Shown: positions 12,182 to 24,294 of the stretch, piece after piece
How the letters are laid out: each line of letters begins with the position of its first letter
Position numbering within the stretch: position 1 is the first letter of the stretch
Assembly (NCBI RefSeq): GCF_901709675.1
Contig: NC_051091.1
Span: 11,690,967 to 11,754,966 of the forward strand
Length of the DNA stretch: 64,000 nucleotides
Direction: 5' to 3'
Origin: Syngnathus acus
Taxonomy: Eukaryota; Chordata; Actinopteri; Syngnathiformes; Syngnathidae
Notes under the pieces: generated by a model
Database searches by the model: none
What the model saw: only the letters and a program-made list of their open reading frames with translations
Told to the model about the DNA's origin: nothing
Translations under genes and position numbers: made by a program

Positions 12182-13310
12182 ACTGCGGAGGAGGGTCAAG
12201 AAGGAGGGAAACATCATTACGATTACTCAAATCACTCAAAAGAAGGGCTGGGGAGTCTTGTTTCCATCTGGACCATATTGTAAAGTCTGTTGAAGAAACA
12301 TGGTGCGGACACATTATATATATTTGATGTGGATTCAGAGAAAATAGGGCAAGATTATACAAGAATAGAATTTTTTTTTTTAAAGTCTCAATCTTACCAG
12401 AATACAGTATTCATTTTATTTATTATTCAGTCACAATTTTACAAGATTAATATCATACTTTTCTCAGTAGGAAATTTCAATTTACTAAAGTCAAGCTAAA
12501 AACTTATACAAGATTACATTTTTGATTTCAGCAGACATGAATTGTAATCTTGCATGATATGTGAGTTGGATGGAAAAACTATTTCATAGTCATAGTTTTT
12601 ATCTTGAGGACAAAAATTGCAACTTAAAAGATGTATCGTTCTTTCGGAGAAATAGAAAAAAAATCCCATTGTAACAAATGATCAATCATTCATCTGCCTG
12701 AATCTTCCAAAGGCCATGATACATTTATGAAAAATGATGGTGACGACGGAACAAATGTCTAATGTTAGAAAAATATGCATTGATTCTAGATGGTGCTGCA
12801 TGATGACTGTTTGCTTCTCTGTCAAGTTTTCTCAAGCCAAATGTACTGTATATACTAGAAGCTCCCATATGTAATACACTAAAATTACAAAAAGTGTGCA
12901 GAACAGAAATGTACTGTTTAATATCAAAGCACATTGTGAGAATAAAGCATGACTTGTCATTGTGTTTCCTATTCGGTTTAGATTAACTCCCACAAAATTA
13001 AAATCCCACTGTGGGTGAGGTTTTGCCGTATCAACCTTCTTATCGTCTGTCACAAAGCTTCTGTGTGTGTGGGTGCATGCAAGTGTGTGTGAGCATTGGT
13101 GCTCTGTTTGCATTAGTGATGTAATGCTATGTACACTAATACGCTCTTAATTCTCCATGCACTCTAACACACACAGTTTCTCTTATTACATTCTATATAC
13201 AGTATAGTTTTACACACTGTAGCATGTTAGCATAACAGGATTTAAGGTTTAACTTGTTGCTATTTCACAAAAGGTAATGAGAATATATATATATACATAT
13301 ATACGTATAT
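12182..13310 (+). other. soat2 3' UTR and intergenic
   Basis: AT-rich, with no coding signal after the soat2 stop. The best polyadenylation signal is at 12941. Past it are CA/TG-rich runs and (TA) stretches leading into the telomere-like repeats. Confidence 0.6.
12941..12946 (+). terminator. candidate soat2 polyadenylation signal AATAAA
   Basis: An AATAAA hexamer 760 nt after the soat2 stop, followed within 20 nt by TGTCATTGTGTTT, a U/GU-rich downstream element. Confidence 0.5.
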
Positions 13311-13500
13311 AACCCTAACCCTAGCACTAACCCTAACCCTAGCTCTAACCCTAACCCCAACCCTAGGTTTAACCCTAACCCTAGCTCTAACCCTAACCCT
13401 AGCACTAACCCTATCCCTAACCCTAGCACTAACCCTATCCCTAACCCTAGCTCTAACCCTAACCCTAAACCTAGCTCTAACCCTTACCCCATTCCCAGCC
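13311..13500. repeat. degenerate interstitial telomere-like (CCCTAA)n block
   Basis: About 190 bp built from AACCCTAACCCTAG with recurring TAGCTCTAACCC and TAGCACTAACCC interruptions, i.e. vertebrate telomere hexamers mixed with a variant 12-13-mer. Confidence 0.9.
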
Positions 13501-13574
13501 CTCTCCCTAGGCCTTAGCTTTAGGGAGGTGCATGGTTATATGGGGCATCACACGTGCAACTGTGTTGCAAATTT

Positions 13575-13675
13575 TTCCAGGATAAAGTATTTACGGTCAA
13601 ACTGGGAATTGAAGTCGGGTTGCTGGGGTGAGAGTCCAGTGCACTAACCACTACACTATGGAACCCATGCTCGCA
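13575..13675 (-). mobile_element. tRNA-Glu-like SINE head or tRNA pseudogene
   Basis: The minus strand reads GTTCCATAGTGTAGTGGTTA at 13673-13654, matching a tRNA A-box. CTGGACTCTCACCCCAG then forms a stem-loop with a CTC (Glu) anticodon, followed by a B-box-like CTTCAATTCCCAG. The acceptor stem does not pair and the T arm is poor, so it is a SINE head or pseudogene, not a working tRNA. Confidence 0.6.
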
Positions 13676-13733
13676 TTGCGAGGAAATTACATGTATGGTT
13701 TTATGGAGCAGCTCACAAGCGACTAGTATAGAT

Positions 13734-14530
13734 CAGTGGTCCCCAACCTTTTTTGCACCACGGACCGGTTACGTGTCAGAAATATTTTCGCGGACTGGCC
13801 TTTATATGAATAAATAATACATTTATATAAATAAATAAAACATCCATCCATTTTCTGAATCGCTTCGTCCCCACGGGGGTCGCGGGTGTGCTGGAGCCTA
13901 TCCCAGCCGTCATCGGGCAGTAGGCGGGGGACACCCTGAACCGGTTGCCAGCCAATCGCAGGGTACACAGAGACAAACAACCATCCGCACTCGCACTCAC
14001 ACCTAGGGACAATTTGGAGTCTTCAATCGGCCTACCAAGCATGTTTTTGGGATGTGGGAGGAAACCGGAGTGCCCGGAGAAAACCCACGCGGGCCCGGGG
14101 AGAACATGCAAACTCCACACAGGGAGGGCCGGAGGTGGAATCGAACCCACACCCTCCTAACTGTGAGGCGGACGTGCTACCCAGTGCTCCACCGAGCCGC
14201 CCTAAATAAAACATTTATAATAAATATATAAATACAATGAAATACAATGATACAACTAACGCTCACCCTAACCCGTCTTGACCTGAACCGACGGATGTAA
14301 TTGGGAGAGAATCGGCAATTTTTTTATATTTTTCAAAATTTATTCTAATTTCTGCTAACTTTGCGGGCTCGACCGGGGAAACTTGTCACGTGACAGGGAC
14401 GAGCGTCTTGACCTGAATTAATTGATCGTCGATAAAAAAATGTTTTTTTTTTCCTCTGCGGCTTGGCGGCCCGGTACCAAGTGACCCACGGACCGGTACC
14501 GGTCCGCGGCCCGGTGGTTGGGGACCTCTG
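13734..14530 (+). mobile_element. hAT-type non-autonomous DNA element, interrupted by a retroposon
   Basis: It opens with CAGTGGTCCCCAACCTTTTT and closes with CCGGTGGTTGGGGACCTCTG, imperfect terminal inverted repeats of the CAG...CTG hAT type. It encodes no transposase. The 14345-14530 portion duplicates 10681-10870. An 8-bp target duplication is not evident. The element is split by the retroposon at 13843-14202. Confidence 0.8.
13843..14202 (-). mobile_element. tRNA-headed fish retroposon with ATGGATGG tail, nested in a hAT element
   Basis: 360 bp flanked by an 11-bp direct repeat TAAATAAAACA (13832-13842 and 14203-14213), a target-site duplication typical of target-primed retroposition. 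On the minus strand it reads from a GGGCGGCTCGGTGGAGCACT head, through a B-box GGTTCGATTCC, to CAGAAAATGGATGGATG at the tail. It is the best-preserved of at least four copies in the window (see 3262, 8729, 42600). Confidence 0.9.
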
Positions 14531-14572
14531 TCCTAGGGGACAAAGCGGTACAGAAAATGGATGGCTGGATAG

Positions 14573-14656
14573 TTTGAAACCCTAGCTTGAAACCCTAACC
14601 CTAGTTTGAAACCCTAGTTTGGAATCCTAACTGTAGTTTTAAACCCTAACCCTAAT
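14573..14656. repeat. second telomere-like CCCTAA/CCCTAG block
   Basis: Repeats of GAAACCCTAACCCTAGTTT, degenerate, on the far side of the hAT/SINE nest from the block at 13311. Confidence 0.75.
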
Positions 14657-14729
14657 TGTGTAGTTCTTCCAAGAGAGTTCCAAAAGACACACTAGGGAGA
14701 CATCACAGCATGTGACGCATGCAGAGTGG

Positions 14730-14735
14730 TTTATT
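14730..14735 (-). terminator. candidate igsf8 polyadenylation signal
   Basis: Plus-strand TTTATT is AATAAA on the minus strand, 2.1 kb after the igsf8 stop. Other weaker hexamers exist nearer, so the choice is uncertain. Confidence 0.35.
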
Positions 14736-15172
14736 ATTCATTATGGTAAAAGCACCATGACACATTTTTAAAAATGCATTCAGGAACAGAGTAAAACCAC
14801 CATGCATCATATCAGGTGCACTAACACTGTAAGCAAAATTAAGACTTTCTGGAAAAAAAAGATGAAATCTCTTCAGTATAAATACATTTTGGGAGGATCA
14901 AAAAAAAAAGAAGATACCCGAGGCACGCTATTTGTGCTTTTTCAGGACATTTTCACACAGCAGATCAACATTGAACACCAATGAGTGAGACACAATAGCA
15001 AAATTGACAAACGCATTATGGTTGTTTTATTTCTCAAAAGCACCATTCAGGGACAGTTGTAGCATACCAGGCAAAGGGTTTGCTGCATTACGTGTTCTGC
15101 TGCGCCATCCCAAAGTGGGATTATCACCCACAGTCCAGCCAGGCAATGCGTGCTCACGCATCTGTGCCAGTG

Positions 15173-15195
15173 TGGGTGGGGGAGGGAGGGAGGGA
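15173..15195 (+). other. G-quadruplex-type tract
   Basis: GGGTGGGGGAGGGAGGGAGG has five G-runs of at least three with 1-nt loops, a strong G4 motif. The transcribed igsf8 RNA would carry the C-rich complement. Confidence 0.6.
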
Positions 15196-16813
15196 GCTGC
15201 TGTGAAAAATCAGCTTTGAGTGTTTGATCTAGAGCAAAGTGGCTCAGGATGCTGCATTTTTTTTTCTCAAATGTTCGTGAGCATCATTTATAATCAGGCT
15301 TTAAGAGAGGATGCCAAATATACAGCACAAGCAGAGAAGACCTTTTTTTTTTCTCTCCATTGCAGGCTCATTTTCATCCTTCATGTTTTCAAGTGTCGAC
15401 AGAGAGGCTTTCCATGCAGGACGACAACAACAAAAAAAGACAACATCAAGTAAACACAAAGAAACAAGTATATTTCCTCAAATAGTGGCCTTGTACACAT
15501 CAGCTGCGTTGAGAAAATAATATGCGTTATGTGAATAAGAAAAAGAAACTCAATATTTTGACAACTTTCTTTTCGGGGAAAACTGGCATCATTTTATGAA
15601 ATTAAGTTGAGAGAAAAAAAAATAATACAATACGACTATTTTGTGGGGATAATATCAGAGATTTAAATTTTTGAAAAGTTCTAAAAATAAAGTCACACTT
15701 TATCAAGAAAGATAAGACCAATTAGACAAATAATGATCTTGATGTACCTGAGAATGACGTCACTTTTTTTTTTTTTATACATGTATGAGATTTAAGTCAG
15801 ACTTTTGGGAGTTTAAAGTATTTTTAATAATACAAGAAAATTGTTTCTTTTTATACAAAAATATGTATAAAATTTGGGGGGAGGAAAAATAGTTCAAGAG
15901 GGATTCTCTGGACGAAATGGGATAATATGGAAAAAGTCACATGACATGAAATTTGGGTTTTTTGAGAGAAAAAAATCCTTTATACTATGATAATGAAGTC
16001 GAAATTAGTCTTGTTTGGGAAAAAAATGCATACATATAGGAATGAAGTAGTGTCTTTAGAAAAAAATAATACAGGCTCAGTCATACTTTCAAGAAAATGA
16101 TACAGAATATTTAGTGAACCACATCATATAGTCCTGCGGGTGTTATTTCAACCTGGTACTACAACCCCGATTTTCTATTTTCCTTTTTTTCTGGAACAAA
16201 TAAAACTCGGAATCAAACGACAAATAATGAAATAAAGTCAAAGAGACAAACTCTTTCTGCCAAACGTATCCATGTGAATTGGGTTTAAAAAACAGAAAAA
16301 CACCGAGCACTTTCATCAAATAAACAGCCACTACTTGAGCAAATACACCAAGTGGTTTTGGTCCCATTTCTTCTTCTTTTTAAATTTTTTTTTTTTTTTA
16401 TCTGAGTCGTCAAGAAGGAATTTGAAGAGTTAGCTTCTTTGCAAACAAGATTTAGCTGAGCGTATTTAATGTAGTGCTTCCATTTGTCGACAAGTCTCCC
16501 AGTCACTATCTCATTCGTAACAAAGTGTCTTTGTTTCCCGTTGAGGCAAGTCTTCAGCTGCTCGTGTGGCTTGTTAGGGAAAGAACATGTGGATGGAGAG
16601 CAACTATTTTCAGTTCATGAGGAAAATCAACATCTGGTCACCCAAGCACAAACAACAACTGATGGGACATGGAGATTGGCTTCAAATGGAGAGCGCGCCG
16701 GTGGTTTTGTAACACGTTTAAAAAAAAAAAATAAAAAAAAAAACATATAAAAACAACAAATAGAAAAGGTTTGGCATCCCAACGGCCATCCACTCGAAAC
16801 GGCGTCCCGGCGG

Positions 16814-19800
16814 CTACCTACGAACTCGCTGTTTGGCCAGACGCTTCATGAAGCAGCAGGTCACCGCGGCAATGATGACAATGCCCACCAGCAAGGCGGA
16901 CGACACGCCGACCACCAGGGGGATGAGGAGGAGGTCAGCAACTAAGGAGGACCCAAAGGGAATAGTTTTACTTTTGTTTGGACTTTTTGTAGCATGAGCG
17001 TCTTACCTCGGGCATACAAGTAAACGGTGACAGCATTGGACTCAGCCTTGACCCCCGAGTTGTACCAGCCTCCGTGCGGATCCTGCCCCCAGGCCTCAGC
17101 GTGGCACGCGTACATGCCTTGATCTTCAACAGTGGCGGCGTGAACCCGGAGCCGGTACTGGACGGGCGACAGCCGATCCATGCTGACCTCGCTGCCGTTG
17201 ATGTAGATCTCCACCACGCCGTCGTACGTGAGAGCGGCGACCAGTTTGGGTTCGGTCGGCTCAGGCGTGGGGCTTTCGGGCGACTTGGTACGCAGCTCCG
17301 GGATGGGCCATCGGAACCACTGTACCTGGGCCTGAGCAGGGCCAGTGGTGGTGATAGTGGCAGTGCAGAGGAGCGTGATGGTGCTGCCCCGTTTCAACAG
17401 AGGGCCTCGGGCCAGCTGGGCCTCCGCTGATACGACAACATCTACGGGAAATAAAAAGGCGAAGCTTCAAAAATGTTGCTGATAATTTCATTACAATGAG
17501 CTTATTTTGGATCATCACAAAATTGCTTTGGTACACAACAGAAAATCAATTGTGGCATCTCACCTTTGGTCTTGAGATTGACCGTGACTCCCTCAGACTT
17601 CTGCGTGAGTGTCGCGGGCGTAGACGGAGCGGGGCTCCTGCGTCCGGCGTACACGCTCACCACGCAGCGATAAACACCCGAGTCGGAGGGCCGGGCCGAG
17701 AACAACTTCAGGGAGTACCTCGCCTCCGCCACTTTCTCCATAGAGCCACCACTGGCTCGGCTGACGTCGTCGCCCCAGGTCACAACGCCATCCGGGCTCA
17801 TCTTGGCCACCTCCACCTGATATGACCAAAATAGTCGAAAACTCTTTCAAAGAGTGACTTTTGTCCCATTCCTAAGTGAGAAGTCATGGGACTGGCTAAC
17901 AATCCAGCTCTAAGAAAAGCAGGTTTTCTTAGCAACATGAAATATTTATTACATCTGCTTTTGTTCTTTTAGAGAAGAGGAAGTAATCAATGACCCAATT
18001 TCATTCATGACTTCCCTGTTTCCAACAGCACGAGATATGAGCCTTACCTCCACGCCTCCAGACCCGATGAACTCGCCACCAGCAGAGCCTCTCTTCATCC
18101 ACTGGACCTGAAGGCCAGAGTTGACGTCGGAAGGCAGTCCGTTGACCTCACAGGTCAGGAGGAGAGGTGAACCCACTTGCAAGGTCACCTCCCCTCGGGG
18201 TGTGGACGTCACGCTCAGAGACTCGGCTGTCGGGCGAGAGGAGAGGAGATGGCATTAATCAGCTCAATGCAACAAAATAGGTTAGCGAGCCTGCTAGCAT
18301 AGTTAGCGCACAGACTAGCAGTTTTTCAGCCGCTTGCCAGTATCCACCACATGAATTTCTTTTTTCTAGTTCAAGAGCTGTACCCGAAATTCAGTTTTGA
18401 CTGGATGTCATTTGTTTGTGCAGGTGTACCTATTTGTTTGACTTGTGAAAATACATCCTGGTGAGCAGATATTCAGTCCTCATTTAACCACCAGTCATTA
18501 CAAATGACGCATTGTCTTTACAAACAAAAGAGGAAGGTGATGAGCGCGCACACCCAACAGAATGCAGCCATTGTTCCTGATTCAACTCCCATTCAGTACA
18601 TTTTGTTAGTGAGGCTACGCTTGTATATACGACCTACATTTCCTGAATCCCAGACAACCTATAAAAGGGGCTTCCAAGAACACATAAATTTACTTTGTGG
18701 CCTTTTAACTTTTTAGTAGTTCGACAGCAAAACTTGAAGGAAAGAACAAATCCCAAGTGTCGATAAGTGCAAGGTGGATGAAACGAATATTTAATCCTGT
18801 GTGAAAGCTTTCAGGCGTAAAAAGTAAGCCAACGCAGCGAGACAACGGGCCGGCATCCAGCTGATATCGACCCAGCGCATTCAGCCGGCTCGTCAACGAG
18901 AGAGAAAGAGCTGAGCTTGGAGCGTGTCGGGGGGATTCTCAACGGCATTTGTTGAGCCCCCTAAACTGGCCTGGTGAGCTGAAGAAAGGAGCATCCGGGA
19001 AAGCAATCAGCTGTCAACTGACTTTCAGTTGCCAGCCAAACAAGCTGCAGGCAAAAACGAAACAAACAGCCACGGCTTGACTTGGGAGTCTGGAACGAGT
19101 CCAATGCAGCCACAAATGCTACAAGCCCAGGCTGACTACATGCCACGTACAAATCGTAGCATGCAACACATACCTGAACTACAATTCCCTTTTTATGTCT
19201 TCCGAGCTGTTGTGAAAGCTTGCCGACTCTATGAAATATCCAACTTGAGTCGGAATGTAGCATCCACACAGACATTTGAAATTTTGGGCCTACCACCTAA
19301 ACATCTCATCCAGAAATTGAGATGCGCCTCAGGAAATGCTTCTCCGAGTAAGCCTGTGTGAACCGCAGTCTCCATTTCCTGTCCTTAGCTTGAATGAATG
19401 ATTGCCTGCTCATTCCCATTAAGGTTTGAGGGATTTGTGGCTTCAGAAATGTTCTTCCTTTGTATCTGGTCCATCCACTGCAGCGTTTTATCGGAACCGT
19501 TTGGAATAACAATTACTGTCCATACTAGGCGGTTCCGTTTCTGTCATGACAATGGGCTTTCAAGAAAAGGAGTGACTTGTACTCACAAAGCGGCGTAACA
19601 GTCAGGTTGCCGATGTCCAGCGCCCTGTGTGCAATCTTCTGCCACGATACGTCCGGGTCCCGAATCCACTGCGCCGCCTCACAGAAATAGGCTCCCGTGT
19701 CTTCCGTCTGCAGCACCTTTATCTTCATGATGTACAGGTCCTGGCCGCCCACTACGTTGCGCTTCTCCAGTGTAATGTCGCCGTCTTCGTAGCGCTTCTT

Positions 19801-22001
19801 GTAGTTGTGTCCGGGCACAACGCCCAGCAGCTTGTCGATGGAGATGATCTCGCGTACGGAGCTGAGCTCCGGCCCCGCCGCGCCACCCGAACCCGCTTGG
19901 CCGTCACGCTTCCCAAAGGTGACGGACAGGTGGGTGAGCTGCTTGGAGTTGATGCTGGCCGAGCACGTCAGAGTTAATTCGGCGCCCTCCGGGAGGGGCT
20001 GCCCTGTCAGGGAGCGGCTGTGGCGGATCTGGAGTGTGTCGTCGATCACTACGTGTGGACAAAAGAGACAAAAGCCGTCATTCCATACTTGTTTCTTTTG
20101 TTTGTAAATGCTTGTCCATTTTGTACTTTTAATGATGTGAAACAACGTTTGAGTTCCTTTGTGTAAAGCAAATTACGTCATCATTGCCTTGAAGTCTTAT
20201 GTCCTTATGTAAAATGGATGCAATGTATTACTTTTCATTTCGGTAATAGCATCAGTATGAAAATGAGTGCCAGTGTCATTCTGAGCTGGAATGTAACATT
20301 CGTTGTTGTCAACAAGCCTTTGGAAAAATGTAACCAGTTTGGCCGCTGTTTTACGGGAACGATGATTACATCTTGATAGTGATGTGGACTTCCTGGTTTA
20401 AACTGCCCAAGAGATCTCACGCCATGTAGAATCAAATAAGCCACTTAACAACTGTAATAGTGTGCCTGGTAAGAAAATCAATATCTCTTGAACAGTGTCA
20501 ATCAGAACTGAGGGTTTCTGCAGCTCGCTGTCTTACACAAGATGTGCACATTTGGCCCGTTTCAATATTTTACCTTTGACGACCACAGAGCCACTGTAGG
20601 ACCCCAGGTAGACGCTGTCCGTGCTGGGCGTGTAGCACTCGTATTTGCCCTGGTCGTCGGTGCGTAGCCTCTGTATCACTAGTCGCACGTGGTCGCCCGA
20701 GTCCCGGTCCACCCTCACCTCCCCGTTCCTCACCCGCCCTAGGAAGGGGGCGTAAGGGAAGCCTTTGTCTTTGGTGGACACCACTCCCATTTGCTTGCCG
20801 TTCGAGTCGTCCTTGTACAGGAACCACTCAAAATCCTGCATGCGCGGGCCTTCGTAGCCGGAGACGAAGCAGGGCACGGACAGGGGAAAACCGGCCACAC
20901 GGTACAAAGGCCCCTCGGGAACAGTCACCTCTCGGGGTGCCGCGTACTGGAGCACTATAAACGGAAACCAGAAGAGACAGAAAACATGAAGCTGCCGTTA
21001 CGTTTTCTTTGCATTTTTGTATGACATTGTTTCAACGATGATTCATTTCACATCGTTCAGAAGGACACATGTTTTGGCTCCCCGCCCTGGAGGGGATTTT
21101 AATCTTAATCTGCCAGCAGTGGCGGAAGCAGAGGAATAAACTCACCATCGCTGGATGCCTAGTGCTTTTTAGCGAGTACCTTTGACCTCACCTAAAATGG
21201 ATTACTACCTGAACAAACCTGAAAGACTGGACGTGTGTGTACGTGGGTGTGTACGCATCTGGGCAAGGCTCTGCGTCACCACGGCACACCCATGGATATG
21301 ACACGGGGGATGAGCGGGGAGGCTTAAGCGGATCGAGACCTAATTAACATGGGACTCAAGAGCTGGGACTGATAGGGACGCCACATTTTGGGACAATACT
21401 GCACGCTGTCTGGATTACACAGGCCATCCAAGATGGAGGGCAGGGGCAACTATTTAAAGATAAATCCCAAAGCCCAAAGAATAAATAAATAAAAACTTGA
21501 CTAATAATGTGACTTTACCATCTAAAAAATACATAAATAAAATTTTTAAAAACCCGAATGCATTTAAAAGGCACTTTATAAATGAGCAGATTCTCACTTT
21601 TCCAGCAGCATTTTTTTTTTTAAATAATTCAAAGAGTGCAGGAATATCTTGGCCCTTGTAAAAAAAAGAAAAAAGAAAAAAGGCAATTCTGTGAAATGTG
21701 ACACAGATGTGGCTCCGATTTTAACAAAGCATGATTCGGCCCATGCTACAGTCATTCACCAAATTCTGTTTGCATAATCCGTAGCAAATAAAACCCGAGT
21801 CCAAGGAAAACAAGCTAAGCATCCTTGTCGTTAAAATGGCTGCATCATATGACAAGTGCATCGGTGCACCGCCACGCAAATGACGAGTGGGGAAACGTGC
21901 ACGCAAATGCACACTCAAGAATCCGTTACAAAGTAACATAGCTCACCATAGTGCAAACAGAGGAATAAAGTGCTTTTTATCCCAGGCATGCCGCTCTTCA
22001 T
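16814..22001 (-). CDS. igsf8: immunoglobulin superfamily member 8 (EWI-2-like), complete, 7 coding exons, 630 aa
   Basis: A type I membrane protein that in mammals associates with tetraspanins CD9 and CD81 and modulates adhesion and migration. Exons in transcript order: 22001-21947, 20954-20574, 20048-19587, 18226-18048, 17816-17564, 17441-17007, 16941-16814. They total 1893 nt with all phases compatible. Residues 1 to about 24 form a signal peptide (MKSGMPGIKSTLFLCL). Four V-type Ig domains follow, roughly at 28-145, 146-299, 300-443 (coded by two exons) and 445-588. A transmembrane helix at about 590-615 (LLLIPLVVGVSSALLVGIVI) leads to a short tail with CCFMKRLAKQ, matching the palmitoylated IGSF8 tail. 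Domain 1 has the family motifs EVTVPEGPLYRVAG and TPSTDSVYLGSYSG. The EWI signature of domain 2 reads QWIRDPDVSW, so Glu is replaced by Gln. Length is close to human IGSF8 (613 aa). IGSF3 and PTGFRN are excluded by domain number. Confidence 0.93.
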
Positions 22002-23980
22002 GTTCCTCCGCGGATTACTCCCGTCTCGCGTGTTCCTTCCCCAGTCGCTCGTCGCCTCTCATCCCGCCACGAACCTCCCGAACCGCCTGTTGACAAACTA
22101 AAATGAATGACTGGAATATATTGGGCACCTTCGTATTCGCACCGTCGTTTTTTCTGGTATTAGAACAAAACCAATCACCTGAGTCAAACAGCGATAATAA
22201 ACAATAAGCCTTTGTTCGAATAAAACAAAAAAAGTTCTATTATATTCGGTTTTGATATGTGCAACTCCTTCTCAAGTGGTTTGCATCTTCACGGTCGTAG
22301 CTGGGTTGACTGAGGGGAGGAGCCAAAACAAAGCTTCAAAGATCCATATTAAACGTCCAAAACGGCAGGGGGAGCTCTAGGGATAACATGGGATTCACCT
22401 GGCGCACCAGAAGTATTTGAATTCTATTTCCGCAACCATCTTTTGTTCACTTTCGATTTATATCTCCAGCCATTCATTATCCATTTGTCCCCACGGGAGT
22501 CGTTTTATATCTTTTTTTTTTAATGATTATGTGTGCTAGTACTGTACTGCATACACAATGGTTATGCAGTATTATTTCGAGACACTAATTGCAACTGTGT
22601 GTCCGTGTGTTTGCCACGAGAGGGCAGCACAACACTTGACATTCAAACAACCTTTCGTTCCTACAGTTCCAGGGTAACAATATCATCCTTGTTATATCTT
22701 TAAATCGTAGCATCAAACATGCATCAAGTTTTTCCTTGTTAAGCATGTTTATAAATCCACATTCAATACAAAATAATAGTTCACAACTGTAGTTTGAAAC
22801 GGTCAACAAGCCTTTATTAAACAAGACATATATATTTGAAAAAAAAATTAAAACAGTTCCTAGATATCTTAATTTTATTTATTTTTTTATTACTTTTTAA
22901 TTTTTTTATAATTTTATATATATATTTTTTCACTTTATTAACGTGAAAAGCTACTGACAAAATATCCGTAGTTTAAAAAAAATCACAACCAATGTGAGTA
23001 TGGATTATGTTTCCCAGACAAGAGACACTTAAACGTAAATTGAATCTAAAAACTAATCGCAACGTAACATTTTAACATTCTTGAGAGGAGACTCATTTTC
23101 AAACCACCATGCACAAGGAAGAACAACCAATCAGAGGCTGAAGGCATGACCAATGAGGTGTCAAACCATTTGCCATGCACTCACTCACGTGTACACACTG
23201 GTACACTGCTGCAGCCTTGCACTCTTTAATTATCTTGGGATTTGAGAGCTTTCCAAAACTGTTGGAATATCCAAGATTATATAGATAACATTTAGATGTT
23301 TGGGAACACTCAATTATGAATAAGTCATGCTACCAAAAGTATTGCTTTGTGGAAAAAAATGAACTGGATGAAGCTTGTTACTCAATGGAGAGGGTCTTTC
23401 AGCATCAATGTACAGCCATTGTTTGTTGGTTGACTTATGATTGAAAAAACAAAAAATCTTTCCGGCAAAAAAACTCCCAATTGTACCAATTTGGGGGCAT
23501 TTCTACTACAGCGAATCATCCTTTCCATTACGGCTTTTCAAACAGGACACTTAATGAGTAGAATTTCATGGGTTCTCTCAAGGAGGATGTACGCCACTCG
23601 AGAATAGCTCATTAGCGCCTTGTCTCGTTCCCTTTCCGTTACTTTCCCAACTTCTGACGCGCTTGCTCTTCCTTCAAGCCTTCAAACTTGAAACTACAAG
23701 GGAAAATAGAGGACTTCACTAAGCAGAGAGTGAGCGAGGAAGTCATTAGGGTGTTCTCAGGTTGACAAGGCGGTTGGCAGAAAATGCAGACTCCAGCAGA
23801 GAGGATGGCACACATGAAGAGTTGAGTTACTTGTGTGGACGCAGAAGTAAACTGAGTTTCACCGCTCCAACAGTCGCTGTTTTCTGTCATTATTGAAACA
23901 AACGTAATTATGCAGGGTAACGCATAGCAATTTTTAAAACCTGAACCACGAGGAGAAAAGGAGTGTGTTTACTGCTTTTT
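22002..23980. other. intergenic, igsf8 upstream region
   Basis: A moderately GC-rich stretch (21.99-22.09 kb, with several CG dinucleotides) immediately 5' of the igsf8 ATG is the likely 5' UTR or promoter. Beyond it lies AT-rich DNA. One strong CTCF-like motif is listed separately. No gene recognised. Confidence 0.5.
22614..22630 (+). promoter_or_regulatory. CTCF-like motif
   Basis: CCACGAGAGGGCAGCAC matches the 15-position core CCRCNAGRKGGCRSY at every position. It lies 0.6 kb upstream of the igsf8 start codon. Binding is not shown by sequence alone. Confidence 0.5.
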
Positions 23981-23984
23981 TGTT

Positions 23985-24256
23985 GTTTGTTTGTTTATTT
24001 CGAACATTAAAGAAATACAAGAAAAAAATATATACAGAAAAATTATAACTCCATAGTACAATAGAACATAAAAAGAAAGAAAAAAAGATATTGCATTATA
24101 ATTTTTCCTTTATCGTAAAATCATATTTGTTCAAAAGGGAGTAGAAGGAAGCCTAAGCTTATCTGACTCTACCCCATGTAACTACATGTTTCTGTTTGAT
24201 TCTGTCAAGAATTTGACCATAGTCAATATATTAAAGAGAAAAAAATATATAGTATA

Positions 24257-24294
<38 letters not shown>

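Larger units (their letters stand above)
14657..16813 (-). other. probable igsf8 3' UTR and flank
   Basis: No coding signal. AT-rich on the plus strand with A/T homopolymers. If the polyadenylation signal at 14730-14735 is used, the igsf8 3' UTR is about 2.1 kb. Confidence 0.45.

Noticed and set aside
13600-13675. Functional tRNA-Glu gene
   Set aside because: The anticodon arm is recognisable, but the acceptor stem does not pair and the T arm is degenerate, so it is a SINE head or pseudogene.
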